From Halorussus ruber (GTDB taxonomy: Archaea > Halobacteriota > Halobacteria > Halobacteriales > Haladaptataceae): a stretch of 64,000 nt of DNA. Below are positions 16,729 to 25,784 of the stretch, piece by piece (within the stretch, counting starts at the first letter, position 1; each line of letters opens with the position of its first letter). The position numbers were made by a program, and so were the translations under genes. The notes under the pieces are model-generated. The model saw only the letters and a list, made by a program, of their open reading frames with translations. It was not told where the DNA came from and searched no databases. Where the stretch lies: the NCBI RefSeq assembly GCF_004765785.1, contig NZ_SBIT01000015.1:1-64000 (forward strand), given 5' to 3'.

Positions 16729-17748
16729 TTAGAACCCCAACGCCTGCACCAACGTCATCCCACTCGCCAAAGCTCCGACCAGATACCCGCCGATTGCCCC
16801 GCCGTTCAGCAGGGGGAGTCCGGCGTGCGCCCGGCCCTTCATGACCATCCACAGAAGCACGAGGAGGCCCGCAATCGTGCCGACCATCGAGGTCAGGGCG
16901 GGCAGGTTGAGCGCGAGGCCCGAAATCAGCGGCTCGGCGGGCGCGAAAAAGGCCGCGCTGGCGACCATCACCGTGGGCATCACCGCGTCGCCCAGTCCGA
17001 TGAAGAACACGTCTCGCTCTCCCATTCCCGGGCGCTCGGCCTCGGCGTCGGTCTCGGAGGGTTCGCCGCCGTCAGCCGCGCTTGCAGTTCCTTCCTCCGG
17101 CGATTCTTCGTCCTCGGCGGCCATCCCCTCGTCGTCGAGGAAGGAGTAGGAGAGAGACAGCGGAATCACGAGGATGACGGGAATCTTCAGGTCCATCACG
17201 CCCGAGGCCAGCGTCAGCATGTGTTCGGTGCCGTAGACGCTGATGGCGTCGTAGATGGCAAGCACCGAGAGCAGGAGGATGGCCGGGAGCAGGCCGAAAC
17301 TAATGCCGAACAGTCCGGCCGCGCCAGCCCCCATCAGGACGCCCGCGGCGTCGATGACGTACCACTCGGGGTGGACCGCCAGCGCCAGCGAGACCAACCC
17401 GGCCGCGGCCAGCGCGACGACGTTGAGGGGAGCGCCCCCGAACGAGACGACCAGCCACCCCGGAATCACGACCGAGAAGACGTACCACGACAGCAGTCCG
17501 CTGGTGAAGATAATCGCCCCGCGGAGCAGCCACTGGACGTCGAGTTTGATGATGAGCAGCATCACGCCGGTCAGGACCAGCACCGCCCCGACGTAGACCA
17601 GACTGTTGGTCGGGTCCGAGGGGTTCTCGACCTGCTGGTAGCCCGCCTGCTGGAACGGCTCGACCAGCGCCAGCGCGCCGAGTTGGACGAGCAGAAACAT
17701 GAGGACCGTCAACCCGACGGCCGCGAACGCACGCGTTCGGTTCTCCAT
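16729..17748 (-). CDS. Presenilin/signal-peptide-peptidase-like (A22) intramembrane aspartyl protease
   Basis: The 339-residue protein has nine predicted helices. The two catalytic aspartates sit in the family motifs YD (AIYDAISVYGTEHM, about 187) and GLGD (FFIGLGDAVMP, about 256). The PAL motif position is occupied by GLPLLNGG near the C terminus. The loop between the two Asp helices is long, acidic and probably disordered. Archaeal PSH cleaves peptides within the membrane; natural substrates are unknown. The start at 17748 (MENRTRAF) is directly before helix 1; a longer frame upstream is rejected. Confidence 0.9.
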   Translation of the reverse strand: MENRTRAFAAVGLTVLMFLLVQLGALALVEPFQQAGYQQVENPSDPTNSLVYVGAVLVLTGVMLLIIKLDVQWLLRGAIIFTSGLLSWYVFSVVIPGWLVVSFGGAPLNVVALAAAGLVSLALAVHPEWYVIDAAGVLMGAGAAGLFGISFGLLPAILLLSVLAIYDAISVYGTEHMLTLASGVMDLKIPVILVIPLSLSYSFLDDEGMAAEDEESPEEGTASAADGGEPSETDAEAERPGMGERDVFFIGLGDAVMPTVMVASAAFFAPAEPLISGLALNLPALTSMVGTIAGLLVLLWMVMKGRAHAGLPLLNGGAIGGYLVGALASGMTLVQALGF

Positions 17749-17855
17749 GTCGGGTGCCTCGCACCCCTCCGCCTTTGGGGTTGTGGTCTCCCCTCGCGTG
17801 TCGGGAACCGAAGGCAAACGGCAGGTTTTTGTCGGTGGCCCGCCCGTGTGACGGT

Positions 17856-18173
17856 ATGTCAACGCACGGGACGCGAGGGGCGTCGCCAGAGTCCGCCCGC
17901 CTCCCCGACGCGGTTCCGTTCGGCCTGCCTGCGCTCTCTCGGCTAAGTTGGGAACTCGGGTCGCGGGTCGTCGCGGACGCGCCGCTCCTCACCGAATGGG
18001 AACACGTCACGTCCGGGCGGACGCTCGAAGTCCACGACGTGACCGACAACACCGTGGTCCTCGGCGTCCGGACGCCGGTCGGCCGCGAGCGCTTCTTCGG
18101 CGCGGCCAAGGAGGACTTCGAGGAGAAACGCCCGCTACTTTCGGACGCGGACGACTGGCGTCGGCCCGAATAG
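17856..18173 (+). CDS. Hypothetical protein, 105 residues
   Basis: The protein is soluble, moderately acidic and of no family I recognise. The middle part (SRVVADAPLLTEWEHVTSGRTLEVHDV) looks like alternating strands of a small beta domain. The start at 17856 follows a T-rich stretch (GGTTTTTGTC) that may act as TATA element. It is divergent from the presenilin-like gene and convergent with gar1. Confidence 0.65.
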   Translation: MSTHGTRGASPESARLPDAVPFGLPALSRLSWELGSRVVADAPLLTEWEHVTSGRTLEVHDVTDNTVVLGVRTPVGRERFFGAAKEDFEEKRPLLSDADDWRRPE

Positions 18174-18187
18174 GGAAACCTCGGATT

Positions 18188-18415
18188 CTACCGCGCGTAC
18201 AACTTCTGCCCGAGGAGCGTCGCCAGCGTGACGCCCTCGTCTGGCGTGACCGCGACGTAGGGCCGGGAGACGGGGCCGAACACGTCCACGACTCGGCCGA
18301 CGCTGTTGAGTTGCTCGTCCACGGCCTCGGTGCCCACGTCCGGGTGGTCGTCGTCGGCACACCGCACGACGGCGAGGCCCTGTGCGGTCCGGACGACTTC
18401 GCCGACTCGTTGCAT
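18188..18415 (-). CDS. gar1: H/ACA ribonucleoprotein component Gar1
   Basis: The 75-residue protein is a small beta-barrel with VGRVVDVFGPVSRPYVAV at its core, the typical Gar1 pattern (G-V-x-D-V-x-GP-x-x-P-Y). Gar1 binds Cbf5 in H/ACA particles that make pseudouridine in rRNA. It lies just downstream of the SRP19 gene with a 12-bp gap, the conserved archaeal srp19-gar1 arrangement, so the two are probably one operon. Confidence 0.93.
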   Translation of the reverse strand: MQRVGEVVRTAQGLAVVRCADDDHPDVGTEAVDEQLNSVGRVVDVFGPVSRPYVAVTPDEGVTLATLLGQKLYAR

Positions 18416-18427
18416 CAGGCTCTCACC

Positions 18428-18709
18428 TCACTTGCGGAGCGCCGCGACGTAGGCCGCGACAGCCTGAATCAAGTCGTTCTTCGTCGAGTCGTCGGCGTTC
18501 TGGACCAACACGCGGCCGTTCTCCTGCCAGTTCTCGCGGGAGTAAGCCTTGTCGCGCTCGATTATCGCGTCGTAGCCGACCTGCTGGACGGCCTGTGCGA
18601 TTTCGTCCACCGTCGGCTCTTCGACGGCCATCTCCTCGGCGACCCGGCGTCCCTCGTTGCGGGTCTTCTCCGCGTCGAAGTACGCGGGCCACAGCACTTT
18701 CTCGACCAT
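18428..18709 (-). CDS. srp19: Signal recognition particle protein SRP19
   Basis: The 93-residue protein begins [19 protein letters not shown], the RNA-binding signature of SRP19 (WPxYxD...TRxEGRRV). SRP19 binds the tips of helices 6 and 8 of SRP RNA and helps SRP54 bind. The RNA itself is encoded in this window at about 59.4-59.7 kb. The gene heads an operon with gar1. Confidence 0.96.
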   Translation of the reverse strand: MVEKVLWPAYFDAEKTRNEGRRVAEEMAVEEPTVDEIAQAVQQVGYDAIIERDKAYSRENWQENGRVLVQNADDSTKNDLIQAVAAYVAALRK

Positions 18710-18787
18710 ACGTCAACGTCTTCTTCCGGCCCCTAAACAACTTAGGAATCGGGTCGGAGAATAGCCGGAAACGGGCTGGCGAAGCGA

Positions 18788-19924
18788 TCAGCGACGACGC
18801 GCGAGGAGGGCCGCACCGGCGAGCGCCGCGACTGCCGCGGTGACGCCGAAGCCGGGGGTGCTTCCGGAGGACCCGTCGGCGGTCGCAGTAGTAGTCTCCT
18901 CCTGTTCCTGCATCGCGCCCTCGTCGGTGGTCGTCTCGGGCGATTCAGTCGTGGTCGGTTCGACCGTCGTCTCGGTCGCCTCGGTCGTGGTCGCGTTCGC
19001 CTCGGCGTAGGCGTCGGGGTGGAAGGCCTTCGCCATCTTCGTGATGGCGTAGACGACGCGCGGTGCGGGCTGGCTGATGTTCTCGTTGCTGACCGTGATG
19101 ACGTTGCCCTGCTTCACCGCGTCGGTGCCGTTGTAGGCCTCGGTCTCGGGGTACGCGCCGAACGCGCCGAGTTGGACGATCCACTCGGGGTTCTGCTCGA
19201 CGATGACCTCCTCGCTAATCTTCCCGTAGCCCGAGATGTTGGCCTCGGCGGCGACGTTGGTCCCGCCAGCGAGTTCGACCACGTTGTCGATGAACGTGCC
19301 CCCTCCGGCGGTCCAACCGGCGCCCTGCGAGATGAAGACCGTCGAGCGCTCGGAGTTCTCGACCGCTTCTCGGACCGTGCCGACGCGGTCTTTCATCCAC
19401 GAGACCGTCTCGGTCGCGCCCTCGCAGTTGCCCGTGAGCTGACCCATCAGTTCGGTCTTCGCGTAGATGTCTTCGACGGAGGTGGCGAAGTCGAACTTGT
19501 AGACGGTCAGTCCGGCCTCTCGGAGCTTCTGGACCGTCTCGTTCGGGATGACGTTGGGCGCGAGGACCAAGTCCGGCTCGGTCGAGACCACTTTCTCGAC
19601 GTTGACGAACTGCTGGCCGCTCCCCGAGACGTTGGTCAGCGAGTCGGTGCCGTCGAGGTAGGCGGCGTACTGAGAGACGCCGACGACCTGCGACTTACCG
19701 CCGATTTCCCACATCGTCTGGGCCGCGCTCGGCGACAGCGTGACGACTCGCTCGGGCTTCTGCTCGACCGTGACCTCGGTTCCCGTCGCGTCGGTGCTGG
19801 TGACGGGGAACGAACAACTCGACTGTGCGGCGTCTGCCGTGCCGCCGGTGACTGCTCCGACCGGCGCGACACCGGCCGCGAGCAACAGCAGGACCGCAAA
19901 AACGCTCGTAACCTTCTGTCTCAT
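18788..19924 (-). CDS. btuF: Corrinoid ABC transporter substrate-binding protein BtuF with PGF-CTERM tail
   Basis: The 378-residue protein has a secretory signal at the N terminus (about 1-24), then a helical-backbone (type III) binding fold with [19 protein letters not shown] and [10 protein letters not shown] Thr/Glu-rich spacer (about 305-350) follows, and the end is a PGF-CTERM sorting signal: STPGFG, hydrophobic helix, LARRR. It should therefore be processed by archaeosortase A, encoded at 32.5 kb, and lipid-anchored to the outer membrane face. The permease and ATPase genes follow divergently, supporting corrinoid import. Specificity for B12 is inferred from the arrangement. Confidence 0.9.
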   Translation of the reverse strand: MRQKVTSVFAVLLLLAAGVAPVGAVTGGTADAAQSSCSFPVTSTDATGTEVTVEQKPERVVTLSPSAAQTMWEIGGKSQVVGVSQYAAYLDGTDSLTNVSGSGQQFVNVEKVVSTEPDLVLAPNVIPNETVQKLREAGLTVYKFDFATSVEDIYAKTELMGQLTGNCEGATETVSWMKDRVGTVREAVENSERSTVFISQGAGWTAGGGTFIDNVVELAGGTNVAAEANISGYGKISEEVIVEQNPEWIVQLGAFGAYPETEAYNGTDAVKQGNVITVSNENISQPAPRVVYAITKMAKAFHPDAYAEANATTTEATETTVEPTTTESPETTTDEGAMQEQEETTTATADGSSGSTPGFGVTAAVAALAGAALLARRR

Positions 19925-19985
19925 GCGTCCGCATCTCCGGCCGTATGCAATAAGTATTTACCTAAAGCAATCAGGCTTTCACACG
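19925..19985. promoter_or_regulatory. Divergent btuF/btuC promoter region
   Basis: Only 61 bases separate the two start codons. AATAAG (19949-19954), read on the minus strand, lies about 27 nt before btuF. AAGTATTTACC, read on the plus strand, lies about 30 nt before btuC. The boxes overlap, so one regulator could control both genes. No corrinoid riboswitch fits in this space. Confidence 0.55.
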
Positions 19986-21086
19986 ATGGCTGATTCGGCG
20001 CGCGTCGTGGGCTGGTCAATCGGACTCCTCGCCGCGCTGGCGGCCGTGGTGGTCGTCAGCGCCGCGATTGGCCCGGTGTCGCTGGAGTATCTCGTGGTCG
20101 GGAAAGTGCTATTGAACGCGCTCGCGGTCCCGGCGGGCGTCGGACTCGCCGAGCGGACGCTCCGAATCGCGGGGCTGGCGGTCACGGTTCCGGGGCCGAC
20201 CGTCGAGTTCGCGCCGGTGTTCCACTTCGCGGTGCCCGAGACGGCCCGGACCATCGTCGTGACCCTGCGCCTGCCCCGCATCGCGCTCGGGGCGGTCGTG
20301 GGCTTCGCCCTCTCGACGGCGGGGGTCGTGATGCAGGGGTTCTTCCGGAATCCGATGGCCGACCCCTCCATCATCGGCGTCTCGTCGGGCGCGGCGGTGG
20401 GCGCGGTGGCGACCATCGCAATCCCCTTCGCAGTCCCGCTCGCGCTCCCGACCGCGGCGTTCGTCGGCGCGGTGCTGGCCGCCTTCGGCGTCTACCTGCT
20501 CGCCACCGAGGAGGGCCGGACTCCGGTCGCCACCCTCCTGCTCGCGGGGGTCGCGGTCCAGACCTTCCTCGGCGCGGTGGTCTCCTTTCTGCTCCTCCAG
20601 AGCGGCGAGAGCCTGCGCCGGGCGGTCTACTGGCTGATGGGCCACCTGCATCTGGCCTCGTGGGAGGACGTGACCTTCGTCCTCCCGGTCGCAATCCTCG
20701 GCTTCGCGGTGCTGCTGGCCTACGCGCGGGACCTGAACGTCCTCTTGCTCGGCGAGGAGGACGCCCACGCGCTCGGCGTCGAGGTCGAGCGCACCAAGCG
20801 ACTCCTGCTGGCGGTCGCCAGCGTGATGACCGGCGCGGCGGTGGCGGTCTCGGGCGTCATCGGCTTCGTCGGCCTCGTCGTGCCCCACGTCATGCGCCTG
20901 CTGGTCGGGCCGGACCACCGGATTCTCCTGCCCACCTCGGCGCTGGCGGGTGCGACCTTCCTCGTCGCCACCGACACGGTGGCGCGCTCTGGTACCGCGG
21001 AGCTACCGGTCGGCATCGTGACCGCCTTCCTCGGCGCGCCGTTTTTCCTCTATCTCCTCCGGACTCGGGAGGTGCATGCGCTGTGA
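19986..21086 (+). CDS. btuC: Corrinoid ABC transporter permease BtuC
   Basis: The 366-residue protein has about ten helices of the FecCD/BtuC family. Landmarks are [20 protein letters not shown], the ATPase-contacting stretch [20 protein letters not shown], and [20 protein letters not shown] near the C terminus. The start at 19986 follows the divergent promoter; an open frame further upstream overlaps btuF and is rejected. It is followed after 547 bp, which contain structured element D, by the ATPase gene. Confidence 0.95.
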   Translation: MADSARVVGWSIGLLAALAAVVVVSAAIGPVSLEYLVVGKVLLNALAVPAGVGLAERTLRIAGLAVTVPGPTVEFAPVFHFAVPETARTIVVTLRLPRIALGAVVGFALSTAGVVMQGFFRNPMADPSIIGVSSGAAVGAVATIAIPFAVPLALPTAAFVGAVLAAFGVYLLATEEGRTPVATLLLAGVAVQTFLGAVVSFLLLQSGESLRRAVYWLMGHLHLASWEDVTFVLPVAILGFAVLLAYARDLNVLLLGEEDAHALGVEVERTKRLLLAVASVMTGAAVAVSGVIGFVGLVVPHVMRLLVGPDHRILLPTSALAGATFLVATDTVARSGTAELPVGIVTAFLGAPFFLYLLRTREVHAL

Positions 21087-21323
21087 ACCGATTTTTCGGA
21101 CGACGACGTTTCGACCTCCTCCCGGCGCGCGCTGGAGCGGCGTCTCGTCGCCGCGCCATCGTCGCGCGAGGGATGAGGACCACAGGGAGGAGCGAAGCGA
21201 CGACCGAGGACCGCAATCGGTTGGGGAGGACGTGGCCCACGCGCTCGGCCGATGGTCCACCACTCGCGCTCGGCCAAACCAACCACCGAGGACGCGCTCG
21301 ACCGACCGAACCACAGCGGGTGG
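21087..21323. other. btuC-btuD gap, left part
   Basis: No gene is seen. The right part holds two of the 26-bp-type units (CGCTCGGCCAAACCAACC around 21268-21285 and CGCTCGACCGACCGAACC around 21295-21312) that precede structured element D. The frames here overlap several phases and have non-coding composition. Confidence 0.5.
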
Positions 21324-21450
21324 ATGAAGGGGCCGCCCGCTCGCGGGGCGGAGGCCCGTGGTCGTCTGGCCGACCCCTATCCGGACCGGGCGGTGCGGAG
21401 AGGTCCGGATATGTCGGCCAGCGACCGCGAGCGGGCGGGGGCTTCAGAGG
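21324..21450 (+). repeat. Recurrent structured element, copy D (between btuC and btuD)
   Basis: This is the cleanest copy: GGATGAAGGGG, basal stem CCGCCCGCTCGCG / CGCGAGCGGGCGG (13 pairs), an extra GGGC...GCCC hairpin, GGTCG/CGACC, middle stem CTGGCCGAC / GTCGGCCAG (9 pairs), and inner stem TATCCGGACC / GGTCCGGATA (10 pairs) around the loop GGGCGGTGCGGAGA. The end is GGGGGCTTCAGAGG. A partial second copy of its 3' tail is at 21499-21522. It lies 183 nt before the btuD ATG in the same direction. Compared with copy A nearly every pair in the stems differs, yet pairing is kept. Confidence 0.8.
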
Positions 21451-21498
21451 AAGAAACCTCGAAAGTTCTCATCCCAACTCCAAACCGAACCCATCGAA

Positions 21499-21522
21499 GC
21501 GAGCGGGCGGGGATTTCAGAGG
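21499..21522 (+). repeat. Partial copy of the 3' tail of structured element D
   Basis: GCGAGCGGGCGGGGATTTCAGAGG repeats the 3' basal strand and tail of copy D (about 21428-21450) with two mismatches. No matching stem partner is nearby, so this is a fragment. Confidence 0.7.
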
Positions 21523-21633
21523 CGTTCACGTCCTCAGTTCTGGCCTCGAAACGGGCTCTACCGACTCCGCTCTCAGCATCTCTTCGACTGATTCCTTCAA
21601 CACAAAATCCGCCAGAGGAGGTCCCAAGAACCG

Positions 21634-22905
21634 ATGATACGAATCCAAGACCTAGAAGTCGAACTCGGCGGGACCGAAATCCTCGACGGCGTAACCACGG
21701 AAATCGAAGACGGCCAGTTCGTCGGTCTCGTCGGTCCCAACGGCGCAGGCAAAACTACATTGCTTAGAGCAATCAATGGTGTTCTAAAACCTGATTCTGG
21801 AAGTGTCTACGTCGATAGCGACCCCGTCGCCGACCTCTCCTCGAAGGAGGCCAGTCGTCGCATCGCGGTCGTCCCGCAGGACACCAGCCTCTCGTTCGAC
21901 TTCCCGGTCGAGGAGGTCGTGGCGATGGGTCGCCACCCCTATCGGTCGCGGTTCTCCGGGCCGAAACCCTCTACCGACGGCGACTCAGACCAGCAAATCG
22001 TCGAGGAGGCGATGGCGCGCACCGAGGTCCAACACCTCGCCGAGCGTTCCATTACCGCCGTCTCGGGTGGCGAGCGCCAGCGCGTCCTGCTGGCTCGCGC
22101 GCTGGCCCAAGACACCCCCGCGCTCCTGCTGGACGAACCCACCGCCAGCCTCGACATCAACCATCAGGTCCGGACGCTCGAACTCGTCCGCGAACTCGCC
22201 GACGAGGGCAAGACCGTCGTGGCGGCCATCCACGACCTGAATCTGGCGGCCCACTACTGCGACGAACTCCGCCTGCTGGCGGGCGGCGAGATTCGCGCCA
22301 GCGGCGACCCCGCGGACGTGCTGGCCGAGGACCACCTCGAAGCGGCCTTCGACACGCGCGCCGTGGTCTCCAGCCACCCCGTCACGGGTTCGACGTACGT
22401 CACGGCCCTGCCAGAGCGCCCCGACGACGCGGCGGGCCGAGTCCACGTCGTCGGCGGCGGTGGAACCGTCTCCCGACTGCTCTATCTCCTCTCGGCGGCG
22501 GGCTACGACGTGTCGGTCGGCGTCCTCAACGAGGGCGACTCGGACCTCGAAACCGCTCGGTCGCTCGGCCTCGACGCCGTGACAGAAGAGCCGTTCGCGC
22601 CGGTCGGCGAGGCGGCCCGCCGCGAGGCCGAGGAGAGAATCCGCGAGGCCGACGCCACGATTCTCGCGGACGTGGAAGTCGGCGCGGGCAACGTCGCCAA
22701 CCTCCGGGCCGCCCGGGAGGCCGACTCGGTGGTCGTGGTCGAGGAGCGCCCCTTCGCCGAGCGCAACTTCGCCGGGAGCGACGCCGCGGCGCTCTACCGG
22801 GAACTCTGCGAGCGCGGGCAGGTCGTCGGGCCGGACGAACTCCTCTCGGCGGTCGAGCGCGCGGTCGGAGAAAAGCGGGCGTCGGCGCGGTGCGACGCTA
22901 CCTGA
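21634..22905 (+). CDS. btuD: Corrinoid ABC transporter ATP-binding protein BtuD with C-terminal extension
   Basis: The 423-residue protein has the ATPase domain in residues 1-250: Walker A GPNGAGKTT (34-42), signature SGGERQRV, Walker B ALLLDEPTASLD and a switch His in VAAIHDLNLAAHYC. Residues from about 265 to 415 form a second domain opening with VHVVGGGGTVSRLLYLLSAAG, which resembles a Rossmann-like nucleotide fold. The extension is known from haloarchaeal BtuD-type proteins, but I know of no assigned role. The first bases use fewer GC codons than the rest. The start at 21634 follows structured element D by 183 nt. Confidence 0.93.
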   Translation: MIRIQDLEVELGGTEILDGVTTEIEDGQFVGLVGPNGAGKTTLLRAINGVLKPDSGSVYVDSDPVADLSSKEASRRIAVVPQDTSLSFDFPVEEVVAMGRHPYRSRFSGPKPSTDGDSDQQIVEEAMARTEVQHLAERSITAVSGGERQRVLLARALAQDTPALLLDEPTASLDINHQVRTLELVRELADEGKTVVAAIHDLNLAAHYCDELRLLAGGEIRASGDPADVLAEDHLEAAFDTRAVVSSHPVTGSTYVTALPERPDDAAGRVHVVGGGGTVSRLLYLLSAAGYDVSVGVLNEGDSDLETARSLGLDAVTEEPFAPVGEAARREAEERIREADATILADVEVGAGNVANLRAAREADSVVVVEERPFAERNFAGSDAAALYRELCERGQVVGPDELLSAVERAVGEKRASARCDAT

Positions 22906-22912
22906 CCGGCGC

Positions 22913-23221
22913 TTACGACGCGACTCGCTGGCGCTGCTGGAGCAACTCGAACAGCATCAGCGCCGCGAACGTGCTGGCCGCCAGTAGCACCATCCCGGCG
23001 ATACCCACGTCCACCGAGGGCGCGGCCATGCTCGCCGTCCCGAGGACGCCGCCCGAGAGGAGCGCAATCGCCATCCGCGCGGGCCGCGAGAAGCTCGCAC
23101 ATCGCTGGGCGAGCGTGGGGTCCAGACCCACGATTCGAGTCCAGACGACGTACAGCGACACCACGAACAGAAACGAGAGCAGACCGACGCCCAGCAGGAG
23201 GGCGAACTTCGCCGGATTCAT
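22913..23221 (-). CDS. Small membrane protein, 102 residues
   Basis: The protein has three predicted helices (about 5-27, 47-65 and 69-92). No family recognised. It converges on btuD with only 7 bp between the stop codons. The start at 23221 is preceded by an A-rich stretch (GAAAACAGG), which includes a weak ribosome-binding-like AGGAA. Confidence 0.65.
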   Translation of the reverse strand: MNPAKFALLLGVGLLSFLFVVSLYVVWTRIVGLDPTLAQRCASFSRPARMAIALLSGGVLGTASMAAPSVDVGIAGMVLLAASTFAALMLFELLQQRQRVAS

Positions 23222-23365
23222 TTCCTGTTTTCAACAGCATCAGGGTTCGGATATAAGCCTATCGGAGATACGTCTCAATCGTTACACGACGGCGAGTGAA
23301 TCCGGTCCTCCTCGGGGGTGAAACCGGTCCGCCAATTTATGTGACTCGCGCCCTCAGAATCCGAC

Positions 23366-24898
23366 ATGCAACTCTCGGACCGGTCGGTCGCGGTCGTCGG
23401 AAGCGGTTTCGGCGGGCTCTCGACCGCCTGTTACCTCGCCGACGCGGGCGCCGACGTGACTGTCGTGGAGAAAAACGAGCAGCTGGGCGGCCGGGCCAGC
23501 GTCCTCGAACGCGACGGGTTCCGGTTCGACATGGGGCCGTCGTGGTATCTGATGCCCGACGTGTTCGAGCGCTTCTTCGGCCACTTCGGCCGGAGTCCGA
23601 GCGAGTACTACGAACTCGAACACCTCCACCCCCACTACAAGATTTTCTTCAAGGACGGCGACCGCGTCACCGTCACGGCCGACCGCGAGGAGACCAAGGC
23701 CACCTTCGAGGAGTACGAGCGCGGGGCCGGGCCGGCCCTCGACGCCTACCTCGAGGAGGCCGAAGAGACCTACCAAATCGGGATGGAACACTTCGTCTAC
23801 ACCGACCGGCCCCGGTTCCGCGACTACGTGGACTGGGACGTGGTCCGCCACGCCCGCGGCCTGACCTTCCTCGGGTCGATGCAGGACCACGTCGCCGACT
23901 ACTTCGACCACCCCAAACTCCGCCAAATCATGCAGTACACGCTGGTGTTCCTCGGCGGGTCCCCGAAGAACACCCCGGCGCTCTACAACCTGATGAGCCA
24001 CGTCGATTTCAACCTCGGCGTCCACTACCCGAGAGCCAAGGACGGGACCGCGACCGACGGCGGGGACGCCGACGGAACCACTCCCGGCGGGATGGGCGTC
24101 GTCGTGGACGCCATCGCCGAGATGGGCGAAGAACTGGGCGTCGAGTACCGGACCGGCAGCGAGGTCGAGTCGATTCTGGGGTCGGCGGGGAACTTCCGAG
24201 TGGAGACGGAAGACGGGTTTCTCAGAGCCGACCTCGTGGTCAGCGACGCAGACTACGCCCACACCGAACAGGAACTCCTCCCGCCACAGAGTCGCCAGTA
24301 CGACGCCGACTACTGGGAGTCTCGGACCTACGCGCCCTCGGCCTTCCTGCTGTACCTCGGCGTCGAGGGCGACGTGGACGGCCTCGAACACCACACCCTC
24401 GTCCTGCCGACCGAGTGGAACGACCACTTCGACGAGATTTTCGAGGAGCCAGCGTGGCCCGAGGACCCGGCGTACTACCTCTGCGTGCCCAGCGAGACCG
24501 ACGACACGGTCGCGCCCGAGGGCCACAGCAACCTGTTCGCGCTGGTCCCCATCGCGCCCGGCCTCGACGACGGCCCCGAGACCAGACGGCGCTACCGCGA
24601 CTTCGTGCTGGACGACATCGCCGAGAACACCGGGGTAGACCTCCGAGACCGAATTGTCCTCGAGGAGTCCTTCTGCGTCTCGGACTTCGCGGAGCGATAC
24701 AACTCGATTCAGGGCACCGCGCTCGGCCTCGCTCACACCCTGCGCCAGACCGGCCCGCTCCGGCCCGGCCATCGCTCCTCGGAGGTCCCGGGACTGTACT
24801 TCACGGGGTCGTTCACCACGCCCGGAATCGGCGTCCCGATGTGTCTCATCAGCGGCCAGCACACCGCCGACGCCCTGCTGGAGGACTACGGCGAGTAG
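23366..24898 (+). CDS. crtI: Phytoene desaturase family protein (CrtI)
   Basis: The 510-residue protein starts with the FAD motif VAVVGSGFGGLSTACYLADA (about 8-27) and the following NEQLGGRASV. The C terminus has the desaturase signature PGLYFTGSFTTPGIGVPMCL. CrtI converts phytoene to lycopene in C50 carotenoid (bacterioruberin) synthesis; some haloarchaea have several paralogues with different desaturation roles. It is the first gene of a tight cluster: the prenyltransferase ATG follows the stop by 4 bp. The ATG at 23366 is directly before the FAD motif. Confidence 0.95.
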   Translation: MQLSDRSVAVVGSGFGGLSTACYLADAGADVTVVEKNEQLGGRASVLERDGFRFDMGPSWYLMPDVFERFFGHFGRSPSEYYELEHLHPHYKIFFKDGDRVTVTADREETKATFEEYERGAGPALDAYLEEAEETYQIGMEHFVYTDRPRFRDYVDWDVVRHARGLTFLGSMQDHVADYFDHPKLRQIMQYTLVFLGGSPKNTPALYNLMSHVDFNLGVHYPRAKDGTATDGGDADGTTPGGMGVVVDAIAEMGEELGVEYRTGSEVESILGSAGNFRVETEDGFLRADLVVSDADYAHTEQELLPPQSRQYDADYWESRTYAPSAFLLYLGVEGDVDGLEHHTLVLPTEWNDHFDEIFEEPAWPEDPAYYLCVPSETDDTVAPEGHSNLFALVPIAPGLDDGPETRRRYRDFVLDDIAENTGVDLRDRIVLEESFCVSDFAERYNSIQGTALGLAHTLRQTGPLRPGHRSSEVPGLYFTGSFTTPGIGVPMCLISGQHTADALLEDYGE

Positions 24899-24902
24899 CG
24901 CC

Positions 24903-25784
24903 ATGCTGAGGTACCTCCTCAAACTCTCTCGGCCCCGGTTCTGGCTCTATCTGGCCGGACCGGTCCTCGTGGGGGTCGCCTACGGCGCGTCCGCCCCGAG
25001 CGACCTGTTCGCCCCGGCCGGGGTCGCGCTGTTCGCGTACTTCCTCCTGCCCGCGAACGTCTACCTCTACGGCATCAACGACGTGTTCGACGCGGATATC
25101 GACGAGGAGAACCCGAAGAAGACGGGCGAGGAGGCACCCGAGGCCCGGTTCCGGGGCGGGACCGCCGTCACCCTCCTCGTCGCGCTCTGCGGCCTCGCCG
25201 GTTTCGCGCTGGCGGGTGCCTTCGCCGTCGGGGCGCTCGCACTCGGGTCGAATCCGCCGATGGGTGCGACCGTGGGCGTGGCTGTCTGGGTCGTCGCCTT
25301 CCTGCTCTTGGGGTACGCCTACAGCGCGCCCCCGTTCCGACTGAAGACCGTGCCGCCTCTCGATTCGGTCTCGAACGGTCTCTACGTCCTGCCGGGCGCG
25401 GCGGCCTACGTCGCGCTGGCGGGTCGCCAACCTCCCGCGCTCGCGGTCGTCTCGGGGTGGCTCTGGGCGATGGCGATGCACACCTTCTCGGCGATTCCCG
25501 ACATCGAACCCGACCGCCGGGCCGGGATTCGGACCACCGCGACCGTGCTGGGCGAGCGCCGGACCTTGGCCTACTGCGGGGTCTGCTGGTTGCTCGCGGC
25601 GGGAGCCTTCGGCCTGCTGGATATTCGGGCCGGGGCGCTCCTCTTGCTCTATCCTCTCTTCGCACTCGGGGTCGCCGAGACCGACGTTTCGGTCTCGCGG
25701 GCCTACTGGTGGTTCCCGGCCATCAACACGCTGGTCGGGATGGTGCTGACGCTCGGCGGTCTCTGGGGGGTCGTGCGTGGGTAA
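24903..25784 (+). CDS. UbiA-family prenyltransferase (lycopene elongase type)
   Basis: The 293-residue protein is an integral UbiA-type prenyltransferase with the two Asp-rich motifs NDVFDADIDEENPKK (about 60-74) and DIEPDRRAGIRTT (about 200-212). In haloarchaea the enzyme between crtI and cruF (LbtA/Lye) adds C5 units to lycopene and hydrates the ends on the way to bacterioruberin. That role is inferred from the neighbours. The start 24903 lies 4 bp after the crtI stop, and the 3' end overlaps cruF by 8 bp. Confidence 0.9.
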   Translation: MLRYLLKLSRPRFWLYLAGPVLVGVAYGASAPSDLFAPAGVALFAYFLLPANVYLYGINDVFDADIDEENPKKTGEEAPEARFRGGTAVTLLVALCGLAGFALAGAFAVGALALGSNPPMGATVGVAVWVVAFLLLGYAYSAPPFRLKTVPPLDSVSNGLYVLPGAAAYVALAGRQPPALAVVSGWLWAMAMHTFSAIPDIEPDRRAGIRTTATVLGERRTLAYCGVCWLLAAGAFGLLDIRAGALLLLYPLFALGVAETDVSVSRAYWWFPAINTLVGMVLTLGGLWGVVRG

